Of a stretch of DNA of 64,000 nt, positions 33,774 through 42,110 are shown piece after piece. How positions within the stretch are numbered: the first letter of the stretch is position 1; every line of letters starts with the position of its first letter. Location of the stretch: NCBI RefSeq assembly GCF_041060425.1, contig NZ_JAULBC010000008.1:124001-188000 (forward strand). The letters run 5' to 3'. The notes beneath the pieces were generated by a model. The model made no database searches. It was given only the letters and a program-made list of their open reading frames with translations, and was not told the DNA's origin. The translations under genes and the position numbers were made by a program. Source of the DNA: Danxiaibacter flavus (GTDB lineage Bacteria > Bacteroidota > Bacteroidia > Chitinophagales > Chitinophagaceae).

Positions 33774-34778
33774 ATGGCTAAGAACAGGGCACAAAGAATA
33801 GTACGTTCGCCAAATTACAAACAGGGATCTTTCCAAAACATTTCTCTAACACCTGTGATGGCAGAAAATGCCAACTATTACAAAGTGTTGAAAGAAGCGA
33901 TCAGGCGCCCGGGATCGGTTCGTCCTTCTAAAAAACTCCCTTCAATAAAAACAGATCTCCGCTCAATACATTCAGAAAAACCGGTAATTGTCTGGTTTGG
34001 ACACTCCTCCTATTTTATACATGTTGCAGGTACTAATATTTTGGTTGATCCGGTTTTGAGTGGTCACGCTTCTCCTTTTAAATTCATGGTGAAGGCTTTT
34101 GATGGAACGGATATTTACGAGACGGAAGATTTTCCTCCGATTGATATAATGTTGATCACGCATAACCACTATGATCACCTGGATAAAAAGATCATGCAGA
34201 AAATGATGCCTGCCACCAAGGCTTTTTACACATCGCTTGGTGTGGGTGAGGATTTGGAAAAATGCGGGATTGATCCGGAAGCTATTCACGAACTGGATTG
34301 GTGGGAAACTGTGACGGCTAGTGATGATACAAAAATTACAGCGACGCCTGCACGCCATTTTTCCGGTCGTGGCCTGAAGCGTGGTGGATCTTTGTGGTCG
34401 TCATTTGTATTGCAGATAAAGGGATATAAGATCTATATAGGTGGCGATTCTGGCTATGATGAGCATTTTAAAAAGATAGGGGAGAAGTTTGGTCCGTTTG
34501 ACATTGCAATGCTCGAGTGCGGACAATACAATCCCGCCTGGCCTTACATACACATGATGCCTGAACAGACAGTGCAGGCCGCAGTTGATCTTCACACAAG
34601 ACTATTGCTACCGGTGCATTGGGGAAAGTTTGCACTGGCCAACCACCCATGGAACGAACCCATTGAAAGGGCATTAAAAGCCGCCGGGGAAAAACATATA
34701 AATATTACCACCCCGAAAATTGGAGAACCGGTTGTGATTGGAGAGGAGTACCCGAAGAGTGAGTGGTGGAAAGTGTGA
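33774..34778 (+). CDS. NAPE-PLD-like metallo-beta-lactamase-fold hydrolase
   Basis: 334 residues from the ATG at 33774. Metal motif ITHNHYDHLD (about residue 128), GGDSGYDEHF, and the late histidine in LLPVHWGKFALANHPW. WFGHSSYFIHVAGTNILVDPV is the family opening. Related proteins include N-acyl-phosphatidylethanolamine phospholipase D and UlaG; a lipid or lactone substrate is plausible. It has no signal peptide. It stands between repeat tracts and no clear operon partner is present. Confidence 0.85.
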   Translation: MAKNRAQRIVRSPNYKQGSFQNISLTPVMAENANYYKVLKEAIRRPGSVRPSKKLPSIKTDLRSIHSEKPVIVWFGHSSYFIHVAGTNILVDPVLSGHASPFKFMVKAFDGTDIYETEDFPPIDIMLITHNHYDHLDKKIMQKMMPATKAFYTSLGVGEDLEKCGIDPEAIHELDWWETVTASDDTKITATPARHFSGRGLKRGGSLWSSFVLQIKGYKIYIGGDSGYDEHFKKIGEKFGPFDIAMLECGQYNPAWPYIHMMPEQTVQAAVDLHTRLLLPVHWGKFALANHPWNEPIERALKAAGEKHINITTPKIGEPVVIGEEYPKSEWWKV

Positions 34779-35487
34779 GAGCAAGTACGAGGTACGAAGC
34801 CTGCCCGCATTAGTACATTCAGGCGGGTACGAAGTACTTAATTCGAGCAGCTTATTTTTTTGCAGCATCGTAAAAGCCCAATATTCCTCTTGTTCAAATA
34901 ATTTATGGGCAATCCCGAAGGGATGAAATTATTATAGACCAAGAACGTAAGTCCTCACCAAACCCTGAAAGGGTGACATTATTATAGCCTAAAATATATA
35001 GCAGCAGTAAACTCCGAAGGAGTGACATTATCGCCCTTCGCTCTGCTATATTATTTATGTCAGTTTATTGGTTCCTTAATCGTTTGTCGTTCTATAATGC
35101 CACCCCGTTGGGGTTAGTTTGTATGTGCTCTATTTTCTATAAGAATGTCATCCCTTCGGGATTTATTGCAATTTGACGGGTTAAATGCGGATTTTTTTTA
35201 GCTTGGAGTGTTCAGTTCGGTTTGGTTGAATTTTATGTTTTTGCAACAGCGTAAAAAGCCAATGTCCATTTTATAGCGATGCAACGATTCTTCAATGATT
35301 CCGATAAAGGCCTTTTCAAATTTATGAACGTCCATAGTAATCAGGAGTTTTTTTATCAACGTCTCAACGGAACGAGAACCTGTTTCACCTAAATACTTCG
35401 TAACTCGTACCTCGTACTTTGACTCGCAGGATCTCACAAAAAAAGTAACCAGTCCCAATTTATCCCTATCTTTAATCATCAGATGAT
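34779..35487. repeat. 709-base intergenic region: REP-like element and five palindromic repeat units
   Basis: 34782-34840 is a GTACGAAG repeat interrupted by a GCCTGCCCG...ATTCAGGCGGG element (34799-34827). Five units of a palindrome-plus-tail repeat follow. Three run forward (34911-34937, 34961-34987, 35010-35031: ATCCCGAAGGGAT-like hairpin, then TGACATTATTATAG) and two in inverted orientation (35092-35116, 35138-35164). 35393-35421 has TACGA-type repeats. A 104-codon minus-strand frame (35198-35512) lacks recognisable similarity and is not called. Confidence 0.6.
35473..35485. promoter_or_regulatory. Operator-like word before the GntR-family gene
   Basis: TAATCATCAGATG, the reverse complement of CATCTGATGATTA at 36167-36179, lies three bases before the start codon. 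It is shared only by these two adjacent genes in what I could inspect, so it is the probable binding site of the FCD regulator. Confidence 0.55.
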
Positions 35488-36156
35488 ATGATGAATTCGA
35501 TAAAATCACCATTAAAACGAAAGAGCCTGGCGGACGAAGTTGCAGAAAGGCTGCAGCAGGATATCAGCGCTGGCAATTATTCTATCGGCGAAAAATTGCC
35601 AACGGAGCCGGAGTTAATGCAGCAATTTGGCGTGGGGAGATCTTCAATAAGAGAAGCGGTGAGAATATTGGCGAATGCTGGTTTTATTACGGTTCAACAA
35701 GGGCTTGGCACTTTTGTGGCGTCAAAACAGGCAACCAATGATGCGCTCGCTAAAAAGATGCAAAAGGCTCAGTTTGAAGACTTGAATGAAGTCCGTTCGC
35801 TATTGGAGGTGAAGATTGCAGGTAAGGCGGCTTTAAAGCGCACTACTGCCGATATAATACAAATGAAGGCCTTTCTAAAACAAAGGAAGATTGCTGGCAA
35901 ACAGAATAAACCTGAAGCATGTATTCAGGCAGATATTGATTTCCATACAAGCATAGCTGTCGCATCACAAAATGAGATCCTGGTTGAATTGTATAAAACT
36001 ATTGCAACACATCTTAAACAATCTTTCATTGAGCGGTATAACGACACTACTGCTTTTGTGGAAACACAAGGTTTGCACGAATCACTTTTGCAGAGCATCA
36101 TTGATAAAGATGAAAAGAAGGCATTTGCCTTTGCTACACGGATAACAACACGTTGA
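35488..36156 (+). CDS. GntR-family regulator with FCD domain (FadR-type)
   Basis: 222 residues: winged helix residues about 10-75 (LADEVAERLQQDI, LPTEPELMQQFGVGRSSIRE, ITVQQGLGTFV), then an FCD all-helical effector domain (DLNEVRSLLEVKIAGKAAL, DIDFHTSIAVASQNEIL). The effector is probably a small carboxylate or metal-bound acid. It is immediately upstream of an MFS exporter, and a shared operator word before both genes indicates it regulates itself and the exporter. Confidence 0.9.
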   Translation: MMNSIKSPLKRKSLADEVAERLQQDISAGNYSIGEKLPTEPELMQQFGVGRSSIREAVRILANAGFITVQQGLGTFVASKQATNDALAKKMQKAQFEDLNEVRSLLEVKIAGKAALKRTTADIIQMKAFLKQRKIAGKQNKPEACIQADIDFHTSIAVASQNEILVELYKTIATHLKQSFIERYNDTTAFVETQGLHESLLQSIIDKDEKKAFAFATRITTR

Positions 36157-36166
36157 TTTTTTAAAA

Positions 36167-36179
36167 CATCTGATGATTA
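36167..36179. promoter_or_regulatory. Operator-like word before the MFS gene
   Basis: CATCTGATGATTA, 17 bases before the MFS start and the inverse of the word at 35473-35485. It would control the exporter separately from the regulator transcript. Confidence 0.5.
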
Positions 36180-36195
36180 GACCTATAATTAACAC

Positions 36196-37437
36196 ATGAT
36201 GAAAAATGTAATTGAAAAAGAAGAAATTGAAGTATCACAACAATTGGTGCACAACACGGTGTTCCCGGTATTAATTGCATTGAGTTTTACACATTTATTA
36301 AACGATACTATGCAATCGCTGATTCCGGCAATTTATCCGCTGGTAAAGGATTCACTGCGATTGAACTTTTCACAGATTGGTTTAATTACGCTTACTTTCC
36401 AGCTGTCCGCTTCTTTGCTGCAACCGCTGGTTGGATTGTATACCGACAAACGCCCACAGCCATTTTCTCTCGCAATCGGAATGAGCTTTACATTGGCGGG
36501 ACTTGTTTGTTTATCGCTGGCCAATAGTTTTCCGCTTGTGTTGGTTTCAGTTGGGTTAGTTGGTGTCGGCTCCGCGGTATTTCATCCTGAGGCATCAAGG
36601 TTAGCGTATATGGCTTCGGGCGGGAGACACGGCATGGCGCAATCCCTGTTCCAGGTAGGCGGCAATGCCGGAAGTTCTTTGGGGCCACTACTGGCTGCGG
36701 CAATCATTGTTCCGCTTGGTCAGTTTCATGTGATTTGGTTTTCACTTGTAGCACTTCTTGCGATTATCGTGATGCTTAAGATCAGTCAGTGGTACAAGAA
36801 GAATACGCATCGCATAAAGCCCAAAAAAGCTGCGGGCACAACAACTCATATGCAACTATCCAAAGGCAAAATAACATTTTCCCTTGCCATTCTTATTGTG
36901 CTTATTTTCTCCAAGTACTTTTATATGGCGAGTATCAGCAGTTATTATACATTCTATCTAATGGATAAGTTTCATGTCACTGTTCAGCAATCGCAGGTGT
37001 ATTTGTTTGTTTTTCTTTTTGCTGTTGCTGCCGGTACATTTATCGGCGGTCCGTTGGGTGATAAGATCGGTCGAAAATATGTAATCTGGTTATCCATATT
37101 AGGCGTCGCCCCGTTTGCGTTACTCATGCCGCATGTTAATCTTTTCTGGACTTGTGTGCTCAGCGTATTCATTGGTGTAATTCTTTCGTCTGCATTCTCA
37201 GCTATTCTTGTCTATGCACAGGAACTCGTACCCGGGAAAGTGGGAATGATTGCGGGCCTGTTCTTTGGACTTGCATTTGGTATGGGCGGCATTGGATCTG
37301 CGTTGTTGGGTAAACTGGCTGATAAAACAAGTATCAACTATGTGTACCAGGTTTGCTCATTTTTACCGCTGATCGGATTGCTGACAGGGTTCTTGCCTAA
37401 TTTGGAAAAGGGAAAAAGAGCTATGCAAAAAGCTTAA
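36196..37437 (+). CDS. MFS exporter, fosmidomycin-resistance (Fsr) family
   Basis: 413 residues with about twelve transmembrane helices. Family hallmarks: LSFTHLLNDTMQSLIPAIYP at the first helix, LLQPLVGLYTDKRPQP cytoplasmic loop, GSAVFHPEASRLAYMASGGR, QSLFQVGGNAGSSLGPL, and GGPLGDKIGRKYVI in the second half. Fsr proteins export fosmidomycin and related compounds; the natural substrate is unknown. A strong terminator follows at 37455-37492. Confidence 0.9.
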   Translation: MMKNVIEKEEIEVSQQLVHNTVFPVLIALSFTHLLNDTMQSLIPAIYPLVKDSLRLNFSQIGLITLTFQLSASLLQPLVGLYTDKRPQPFSLAIGMSFTLAGLVCLSLANSFPLVLVSVGLVGVGSAVFHPEASRLAYMASGGRHGMAQSLFQVGGNAGSSLGPLLAAAIIVPLGQFHVIWFSLVALLAIIVMLKISQWYKKNTHRIKPKKAAGTTTHMQLSKGKITFSLAILIVLIFSKYFYMASISSYYTFYLMDKFHVTVQQSQVYLFVFLFAVAAGTFIGGPLGDKIGRKYVIWLSILGVAPFALLMPHVNLFWTCVLSVFIGVILSSAFSAILVYAQELVPGKVGMIAGLFFGLAFGMGGIGSALLGKLADKTSINYVYQVCSFLPLIGLLTGFLPNLEKGKRAMQKA

Positions 37438-37454
37438 TGATTTGGAATAATAAT

Positions 37455-37492
37455 AAAAAAGCCTGAAGCATAGATGCGCTTCAGGCTTTTTA
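37455..37492. terminator. Intrinsic terminator after the MFS gene
   Basis: AAAAAA-GCCTGAAGC-loop-GCTTCAGGC-TTTTT: a 9-bp stem with a short loop, flanked by A and T runs, so it can act in both directions between convergent genes. Confidence 0.85.
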
Positions 37493-37542
37493 TTGATATG
37501 ATTTGCTATTTGTGTTTTGTAAACTGGATAATGAGAAAAGCA

Positions 37543-37619
37543 GGAGGAGACACAGAGTGCACAGAGTTGCTCCCGGCAATTCATTGTCAATTTTCAATTC
37601 TCCATTTTCAATTATCAAT
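37543..37619. repeat. ACACAGAG and CAATTTTCAATTC degenerate repeats
   Basis: 37543-37568 repeats ACACAGAGTGCACAGAG; 37577-37619 repeats CAATTTTCAATTC-type words. They lie between the MFS and YeeE-like genes. Confidence 0.5.
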
Positions 37620-38100
37620 GCGGTAATTTGTTTCGTATTTTTCCATAAACCCATGTGCCCGCAATCGCACTGAGTAATGTAATTGCTACTACAGTTGCGC
37701 CGGCTCCAACCTGTGCGAATAATGGCCCGGGACAAGCACCGGTCATGGCCCAGCCAAATCCAAACAGCAGGCCGCCATAGATCTGTCCCTTATTGAATTT
37801 TTTTGTGTGAAAAACAATGGGCTCGCCGTAAATGGTTTTGATCTTCAATTTTTTGATCAGGAATACAGAGATCATTCCCACTACTACTGCGCTACCTATC
37901 ACACCATACATGTGAAAGGATTGCAGGCGAAACATTTCCTGTATGCGGAACCAACTTACAACTTCCGATTTAACGAGAATGATCCCGAAAATTACACCGG
38001 CTACCAGGTATTTGATATTGTGATACCATTTATGTTGTAATGCACTTTCATTAATGCAAATCGTATCTAAAGAACGTACTTCAAAATCTGTATTTTCCAT
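37615..38100 (-). CDS. YeeE/YedE-like (DUF6691) sulfur transport half-protein
   Basis: 161 residues with about four transmembrane helices and the conserved AMTGACPGPLFAQVGAG cysteine motif. YeeE/YedE proteins import thiosulfate or related sulfur compounds. This half-size unit is paired with the one at 38173-38730, as is typical in Bacteroidota. The 35-residue N-terminus is cytoplasmic and poorly conserved. It is the last gene of the persulfide cluster. Confidence 0.85.
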   Translation of the reverse strand: MENTDFEVRSLDTICINESALQHKWYHNIKYLVAGVIFGIILVKSEVVSWFRIQEMFRLQSFHMYGVIGSAVVVGMISVFLIKKLKIKTIYGEPIVFHTKKFNKGQIYGGLLFGFGWAMTGACPGPLFAQVGAGATVVAITLLSAIAGTWVYGKIRNKLPH

Positions 38101-38131
38101 TTTATCCTTTTAAGTGAAATTTCAATTGAAA

Positions 38132-38167
38132 AAGCTTAAAGCCTAAAGCGCAAAGCTTAAAACTTCA
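38132..38167. repeat. AAGCTTAAAGCC degenerate repeat
   Basis: Drifting copies of AAAGCTTAAAGC-type words between the two YeeE-like genes, related to the CTTTAAG family at 55.7-55.8 kb. Confidence 0.45.
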
Positions 38168-38172
38168 GTCCC

Positions 38173-38730
38173 TTATAATCTAAGTATTACCGGTAGTATT
38201 AGGTTAGCCATGATAAATCCACCGGCCATAAAGCATATAGTAGCTATCAATGAAGGCCATTGCAAAGTGGATAATCCCATAATTGCGTGACCGCTTGTAC
38301 AACCTCCTGCATATCTTGTTCCGAAGCCTACGAAAAATCCGCCGACTACCATTAACAAAATACCTTTCACTGTAAATAGACTATGCCAGCTGATGATATC
38401 CTTTGGAACGAGTGAACTATAATCTGTAATACCATATTGTGTCAGTTCAGTTGCTAATTTAGGATTCACCACAACCGGATTGGGATCTGCAAAAAAGTTT
38501 GCAGCAATCATACCGCCGAAAAAAATGCCCAGAATAAAAAACAGGTTCCATATTTCTTTCTTCCAGTCATATTGAAAGAATGGAATTTTTGATGGCAGAC
38601 ATGCAGCACAGATATGCCGTAATGACGATGAAATACCGAAAAATTTATTGCCGAATATTAGCAATACCGGCACCGTTAAGCCAATGAGCGGACCTGCGAT
38701 ATACCAGGGCCATGGATTTGAAATAGACAT
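38173..38730 (-). CDS. YeeE/YedE-family sulfur transport half-protein
   Basis: 185 residues with five to six transmembrane helices. RYAGGCTSGHAIMGLSTLQ contains the conserved Cys-x-Ser-Gly-His motif of the family. Together with the 37615-38100 protein it should form a complete transporter. It is likely part of the minus-strand run from 41.9 kb downward. Confidence 0.9.
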   Translation of the reverse strand: MSISNPWPWYIAGPLIGLTVPVLLIFGNKFFGISSSLRHICAACLPSKIPFFQYDWKKEIWNLFFILGIFFGGMIAANFFADPNPVVVNPKLATELTQYGITDYSSLVPKDIISWHSLFTVKGILLMVVGGFFVGFGTRYAGGCTSGHAIMGLSTLQWPSLIATICFMAGGFIMANLILPVILRL

Positions 38731-38740
38731 ATTAATTAAT

Positions 38741-38792
38741 AGTTGACAATTGAAAATTGATAATTCCAGCCTGACTGAATCGTTCGGCAGGG
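38741..38792. repeat. CAATTGAAAATTG repeat and REP-like palindrome variant
   Basis: 38741-38765 is a CAATTGAAAATTG repeat. 38767-38792 reads GCCTGACTGAATCGTTCGGCAGGG, a variant of the GCCTGCCCG...CAGGCGGG family. Confidence 0.4.
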
Positions 38793-38880
38793 AAAATTAA
38801 CGATGAATTACTTATAACTCCCAGGTTTTTGAAGATGACCATAAGTAGCTTGCTTCATCAACGTACTTCTAATTTCGTAC

Positions 38881-40269
38881 TTATTTATCGTTTGTTGTTG
38901 GAATATTTGTCTGGCTGATTGTGCTGAAACCTCCTTTTACCTCTGTGAAGTTTCTATAGCCGCGCGCCTGTAATATGCTTGCCGCCATCATACTCCTGTA
39001 ACCTCCGGCACAATGAAGATAAAAGTGTTGAAACGGATCAATTTTATTTATCCAATCATTTATGTTTGCAAGTGGTTTGTTGGTCGCATTTTGTATGTGA
39101 CCGTCATCGAATTCACTCTCTTTGCGCACGTCAATGATCTTTGCACTTGGTGAATATTTTCTGTTTAGCTCATCAGCATCAATTTGTTGAATGCTATCCA
39201 CTTCTTTTCCTGCCTTTAACCAGGCTTCAAAACCACCCTTTAAATGTCCGGCAATATTGTCAAATCCAACACGACTTAACCTTGTTACAACTTCTTCAAC
39301 TGTACCAGGATCTGATACCAGGAGCAATGGTTGTTTAACATCAACCACAAGTGTCCCAACCCACGGTGCAAAGTCTCCGTCAATTCCTATATTGATGGAT
39401 TGAGGGATGAATGCTTTTGCAAATGCACCAGCACTTCTTGTATCAATTACCAGTGCTCCGGTACTTTCTGCAATTGTCTCGAACTCTTCTGTAGATAAAG
39501 CGGTCAGGCCGCGGTTTAACACGTCGTCAAATGAGCTGTAGCCTTTTTTATTAAGCGCCACATTTAATGGAAAATAGGCAGGCGGAGGTAGCAATCCGTC
39601 TGTCACAGCTTTTACGAATGATTGTTTATCAGGTTGATTCAATGCATAGTTTGTTGCTTTTTGATGACCGAGCGTATCAACGGTTTCTTTTAGCATATTC
39701 TTACCACAGGCAGAACCGGCACCGTGTGCAGGATAAACAATGATGTCATCACTGAGTGGAATTATTTTATTCATCAGGCTGTCGTACAGCATTCCGGCAA
39801 GATCTTCTTTGGAAAGATTGTCTGCTTTCTGCGCCAGGTCAGGGCGGCCTACATCTCCCAGGAAAAGTGTATCGCCGCTGAAAATGGCGTGTTCTTTACC
39901 CTGTTCATCAATCAACAAATAAGTCGTGCTTTCCATCGTGTGACCCGGTGTGTGTAATGCCTTGAGGGTTACGCTGCCAATCCTGAACTCCTGGCCATCT
40001 TTTGCGGTGATGGCATCAAATTCAGGCTTTGCCGTTGGTCCGTATATGATAGATGCGCCTGTCTTTCTGCTCAGGTCCAGGTGGCCCGAAACAAAGTCTG
40101 CATGAAAATGCGTTTCAAAAATGTATTTGATCTTTACGCCATCTTTATTTGCTCTGTCAATATAGGGCTGAACTTCGCGCAGCGGATCTACAATTGCAGC
40201 TTCTCCTTCTGAAGTAATGTAATAAGCACCTTGTGCCAGGCATCCCGTGTATATCTGTTCTATATTCAT
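38881..40269 (-). CDS. MBL-fold hydrolase with two rhodanese domains (persulfide dioxygenase-like)
   Basis: 462 residues. Residues 1-230 are a metallo-beta-lactamase domain of the ETHE1/glyoxalase II branch (ETHFHADFVSGHLDL, FSGDTLFLGDVGRPDL, PAHGAG). Two rhodanese domains follow. The first (about 270-350, VIDTRSAGAF) lacks the catalytic Cys; the corresponding position reads SDPG. The second (about 375-460) keeps it in HCAGGYRSMM. The likely reaction is glutathione-type or low-molecular-weight persulfide to sulfite. It lies between the sulfur transporter halves and the TauE exporter. Confidence 0.9.
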   Translation of the reverse strand: MNIEQIYTGCLAQGAYYITSEGEAAIVDPLREVQPYIDRANKDGVKIKYIFETHFHADFVSGHLDLSRKTGASIIYGPTAKPEFDAITAKDGQEFRIGSVTLKALHTPGHTMESTTYLLIDEQGKEHAIFSGDTLFLGDVGRPDLAQKADNLSKEDLAGMLYDSLMNKIIPLSDDIIVYPAHGAGSACGKNMLKETVDTLGHQKATNYALNQPDKQSFVKAVTDGLLPPPAYFPLNVALNKKGYSSFDDVLNRGLTALSTEEFETIAESTGALVIDTRSAGAFAKAFIPQSINIGIDGDFAPWVGTLVVDVKQPLLLVSDPGTVEEVVTRLSRVGFDNIAGHLKGGFEAWLKAGKEVDSIQQIDADELNRKYSPSAKIIDVRKESEFDDGHIQNATNKPLANINDWINKIDPFQHFYLHCAGGYRSMMAASILQARGYRNFTEVKGGFSTISQTNIPTTNDK

Positions 40270-40298
40270 ATTCCTTCTATTTAGGTTATTGGATCTTT

Positions 40299-41099
40299 TT
40301 ATAACGTAACAATAGGTTTTAATTCTTCAAACAAAATGATCGTTGCCAGTACCAAAACAAATACGCCAAATCCTTTTTTCAGTTTTGTGCCATCTGCTTT
40401 TTTTGCAATCAGCTTGCCGATAGCAATGCCTGCTAACGCAAGCAGACTAAATGGCAATAAAAAATGCCAGTCCGGATGTAGCCCATTTTCCAGGTCTCCG
40501 GCAAAACCTGATAAAGAATTGATGGCAATGATCAGCAACGATGTATTGATAGCAATTTTTGTATCAAGTCCGGCAAACAGAATCAGTGCCGGGATAATTA
40601 AGAAGCCGCCGCCGGCCCCAACCAAACCGGCCAGTATTCCCACCGCTATTCCGGAAATAATCACAACTGCATAGTTAACAGAAACACTGGTTGCGTCTAC
40701 CTTTTTCTCCGGTCGTATCATCGCAATGCCTGCTACCACCATGAAAACCGCAAACAAAAGCATTAAGCCATTTGATTTTGTTATTTCAAAACCGCCCAAC
40801 GAAAACCAGTATGCCGGTAACGCGGGCAACAAAAATTTTCTGGTAATAAATACGGTAATAAATGATGCTATTATGAACGATAAACCTGTCTTGAAATCCA
40901 CCTTTTTTTCCAGTGCCGAAATGCAGCCGCCAAATAACGAGGTAGTTCCGACTATGAATAAAGAATACGCCGTTGCTGTTGCCGGTTCTATTCCCGCAAA
41001 GTACACAAGTACAGGCACCGTTAGTATGCTTCCTCCTGCTCCGATGAGACCAAGCGAAACGCCAATAAGTGATGCAAGAACAAAGGAGAGGATCATCAT
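40299..41099 (-). CDS. TauE/SafE-family sulfite/anion exporter
   Basis: 266 residues with eight predicted transmembrane helices in two repeats. GVSLGLIGAGGSILTVPVLV and ILAGLVGAGGGFLIIPALIL are the duplicated family motifs. In this context it probably exports sulfite made by the upstream persulfide dioxygenase. It starts 30 bases from the MBL-rhodanese start region and runs on the same strand. Confidence 0.9.
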   Translation of the reverse strand: MMILSFVLASLIGVSLGLIGAGGSILTVPVLVYFAGIEPATATAYSLFIVGTTSLFGGCISALEKKVDFKTGLSFIIASFITVFITRKFLLPALPAYWFSLGGFEITKSNGLMLLFAVFMVVAGIAMIRPEKKVDATSVSVNYAVVIISGIAVGILAGLVGAGGGFLIIPALILFAGLDTKIAINTSLLIIAINSLSGFAGDLENGLHPDWHFLLPFSLLALAGIAIGKLIAKKADGTKLKKGFGVFVLVLATIILFEELKPIVTL

Positions 41100-41207
41100 T
41101 TTCTTTCGTATTGATTAACAATACAAAGTTCCATAAATGAATCTGCCCCTACGGTTACTTTTGTTACATAGCGTTTTTGCTCAAAATAAAATGGATCGGG
41201 ATCAGGC

Positions 41208-41852
41208 TCATTTGCCGGCAGCAACTTCGTCAGATAATTCAATTTTGTTGCGTCCGAGTGAAACTTTACCGGCTTCCTCCAATTGTTTGAGTAATCTCGA
41301 TACCACAACTCTCGCGGTGCCCAGTTCGTTGGCCAGCTGTTCATGTGTAATGGAAAGGGTATTGCTCTTTGTAAGTGCGGCCTTTTTGTGGAGGAGCGTG
41401 AGAAGACGTTCGTCAACTTTTTTAAATGCAACAGCATTTACTACTTCCAGCAATTCTTCAAATCTCTTGTGATACAGCCGGAAAATATAATCCAGCCATT
41501 GCGGATATTCTTTAATGAATTTATTTACATGATCAATTGGCAAAAACAGTATTTCTGCATCTTCTTCCACAACGGCCCGTACTTTACTCGTTTCCTGGTG
41601 CATGCCACCCAAAAACGACATAATGCAACTTTCTCCGGCCTTTATGTAATACAATAATATCTCTCGCCCCTCTTCATCGGTGCGCATTACACGGATGCTA
41701 CCTTTTGCTACAATTGGGATGGCTCTGACATATGCATTCTCCTGAAGAATAATATCTCCTTCCTTAAATTTTTTGATCATGCTGTACTCATAAAGCTTTT
41801 CCCTGAGTTCAGGAGAAGACTGAAACGCCGGCAAACTGTTTACATGGTCCAT
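41208..41852 (-). CDS. Crp/Fnr-family regulator
   Basis: 214 residues: cyclic-nucleotide-binding-like domain residues about 10-125 (EGDIILQENAYVRAIPIV, LLYYIKAGESCIMSF with a conserved Cys), long C-helix, and a winged helix about 160-210 (THEQLANELGTARVVVSRLL). There is no FNR-type N-terminal cysteine cluster. It heads the sulfur cluster, so it may sense persulfide through the Cys in GESC and control the downstream genes. That sensing role is inferred from context. Confidence 0.85.
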   Translation of the reverse strand: MDHVNSLPAFQSSPELREKLYEYSMIKKFKEGDIILQENAYVRAIPIVAKGSIRVMRTDEEGREILLYYIKAGESCIMSFLGGMHQETSKVRAVVEEDAEILFLPIDHVNKFIKEYPQWLDYIFRLYHKRFEELLEVVNAVAFKKVDERLLTLLHKKAALTKSNTLSITHEQLANELGTARVVVSRLLKQLEEAGKVSLGRNKIELSDEVAAGK

Positions 41853-41990
41853 CCTGCAAAGTTAGCAACCGTTGTTGGGATGTTGTTTTAACGAAATGAA
41901 AAACTCAATTCCTACTGACATAAGGCTGTCACTCTGAGGAAGTTATTTTGTCTTCCTGTTTAGACAGACAATAACTGCAAATTTTTTAAT

Positions 41991-42083
41991 ATGACCTGGA
42001 AATCACTGAATAACCTGATCTATGGCTTTATCCGTTTTGTGTGGAAGACAACAGTGATTCTTGTAGAGTCATTGCTGTGGTAG
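41991..42083 (+). CDS. Possible 30-residue membrane peptide
   Basis: ATG to TAG, 30 codons, hydrophobic and Trp-rich (YGFIRFVWKTTVILV, then LLW at the end). It lies alone in the 258-base gap between the Crp/Fnr and CheB genes. The evidence is only composition and an AT-rich leader, so it may be chance. Confidence 0.2.
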   Translation: MTWKSLNNLIYGFIRFVWKTTVILVESLLW

Positions 42084-42110
42084 TACATGATTCAACACAG
42101 TTCTCTTAAA

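Noticed and set aside
35198..35512. 104-codon minus-strand ORF overlapping the GntR gene start
   Set aside because: It crosses TACGA-type repeats and the regulator's operator and resembles no family I know.
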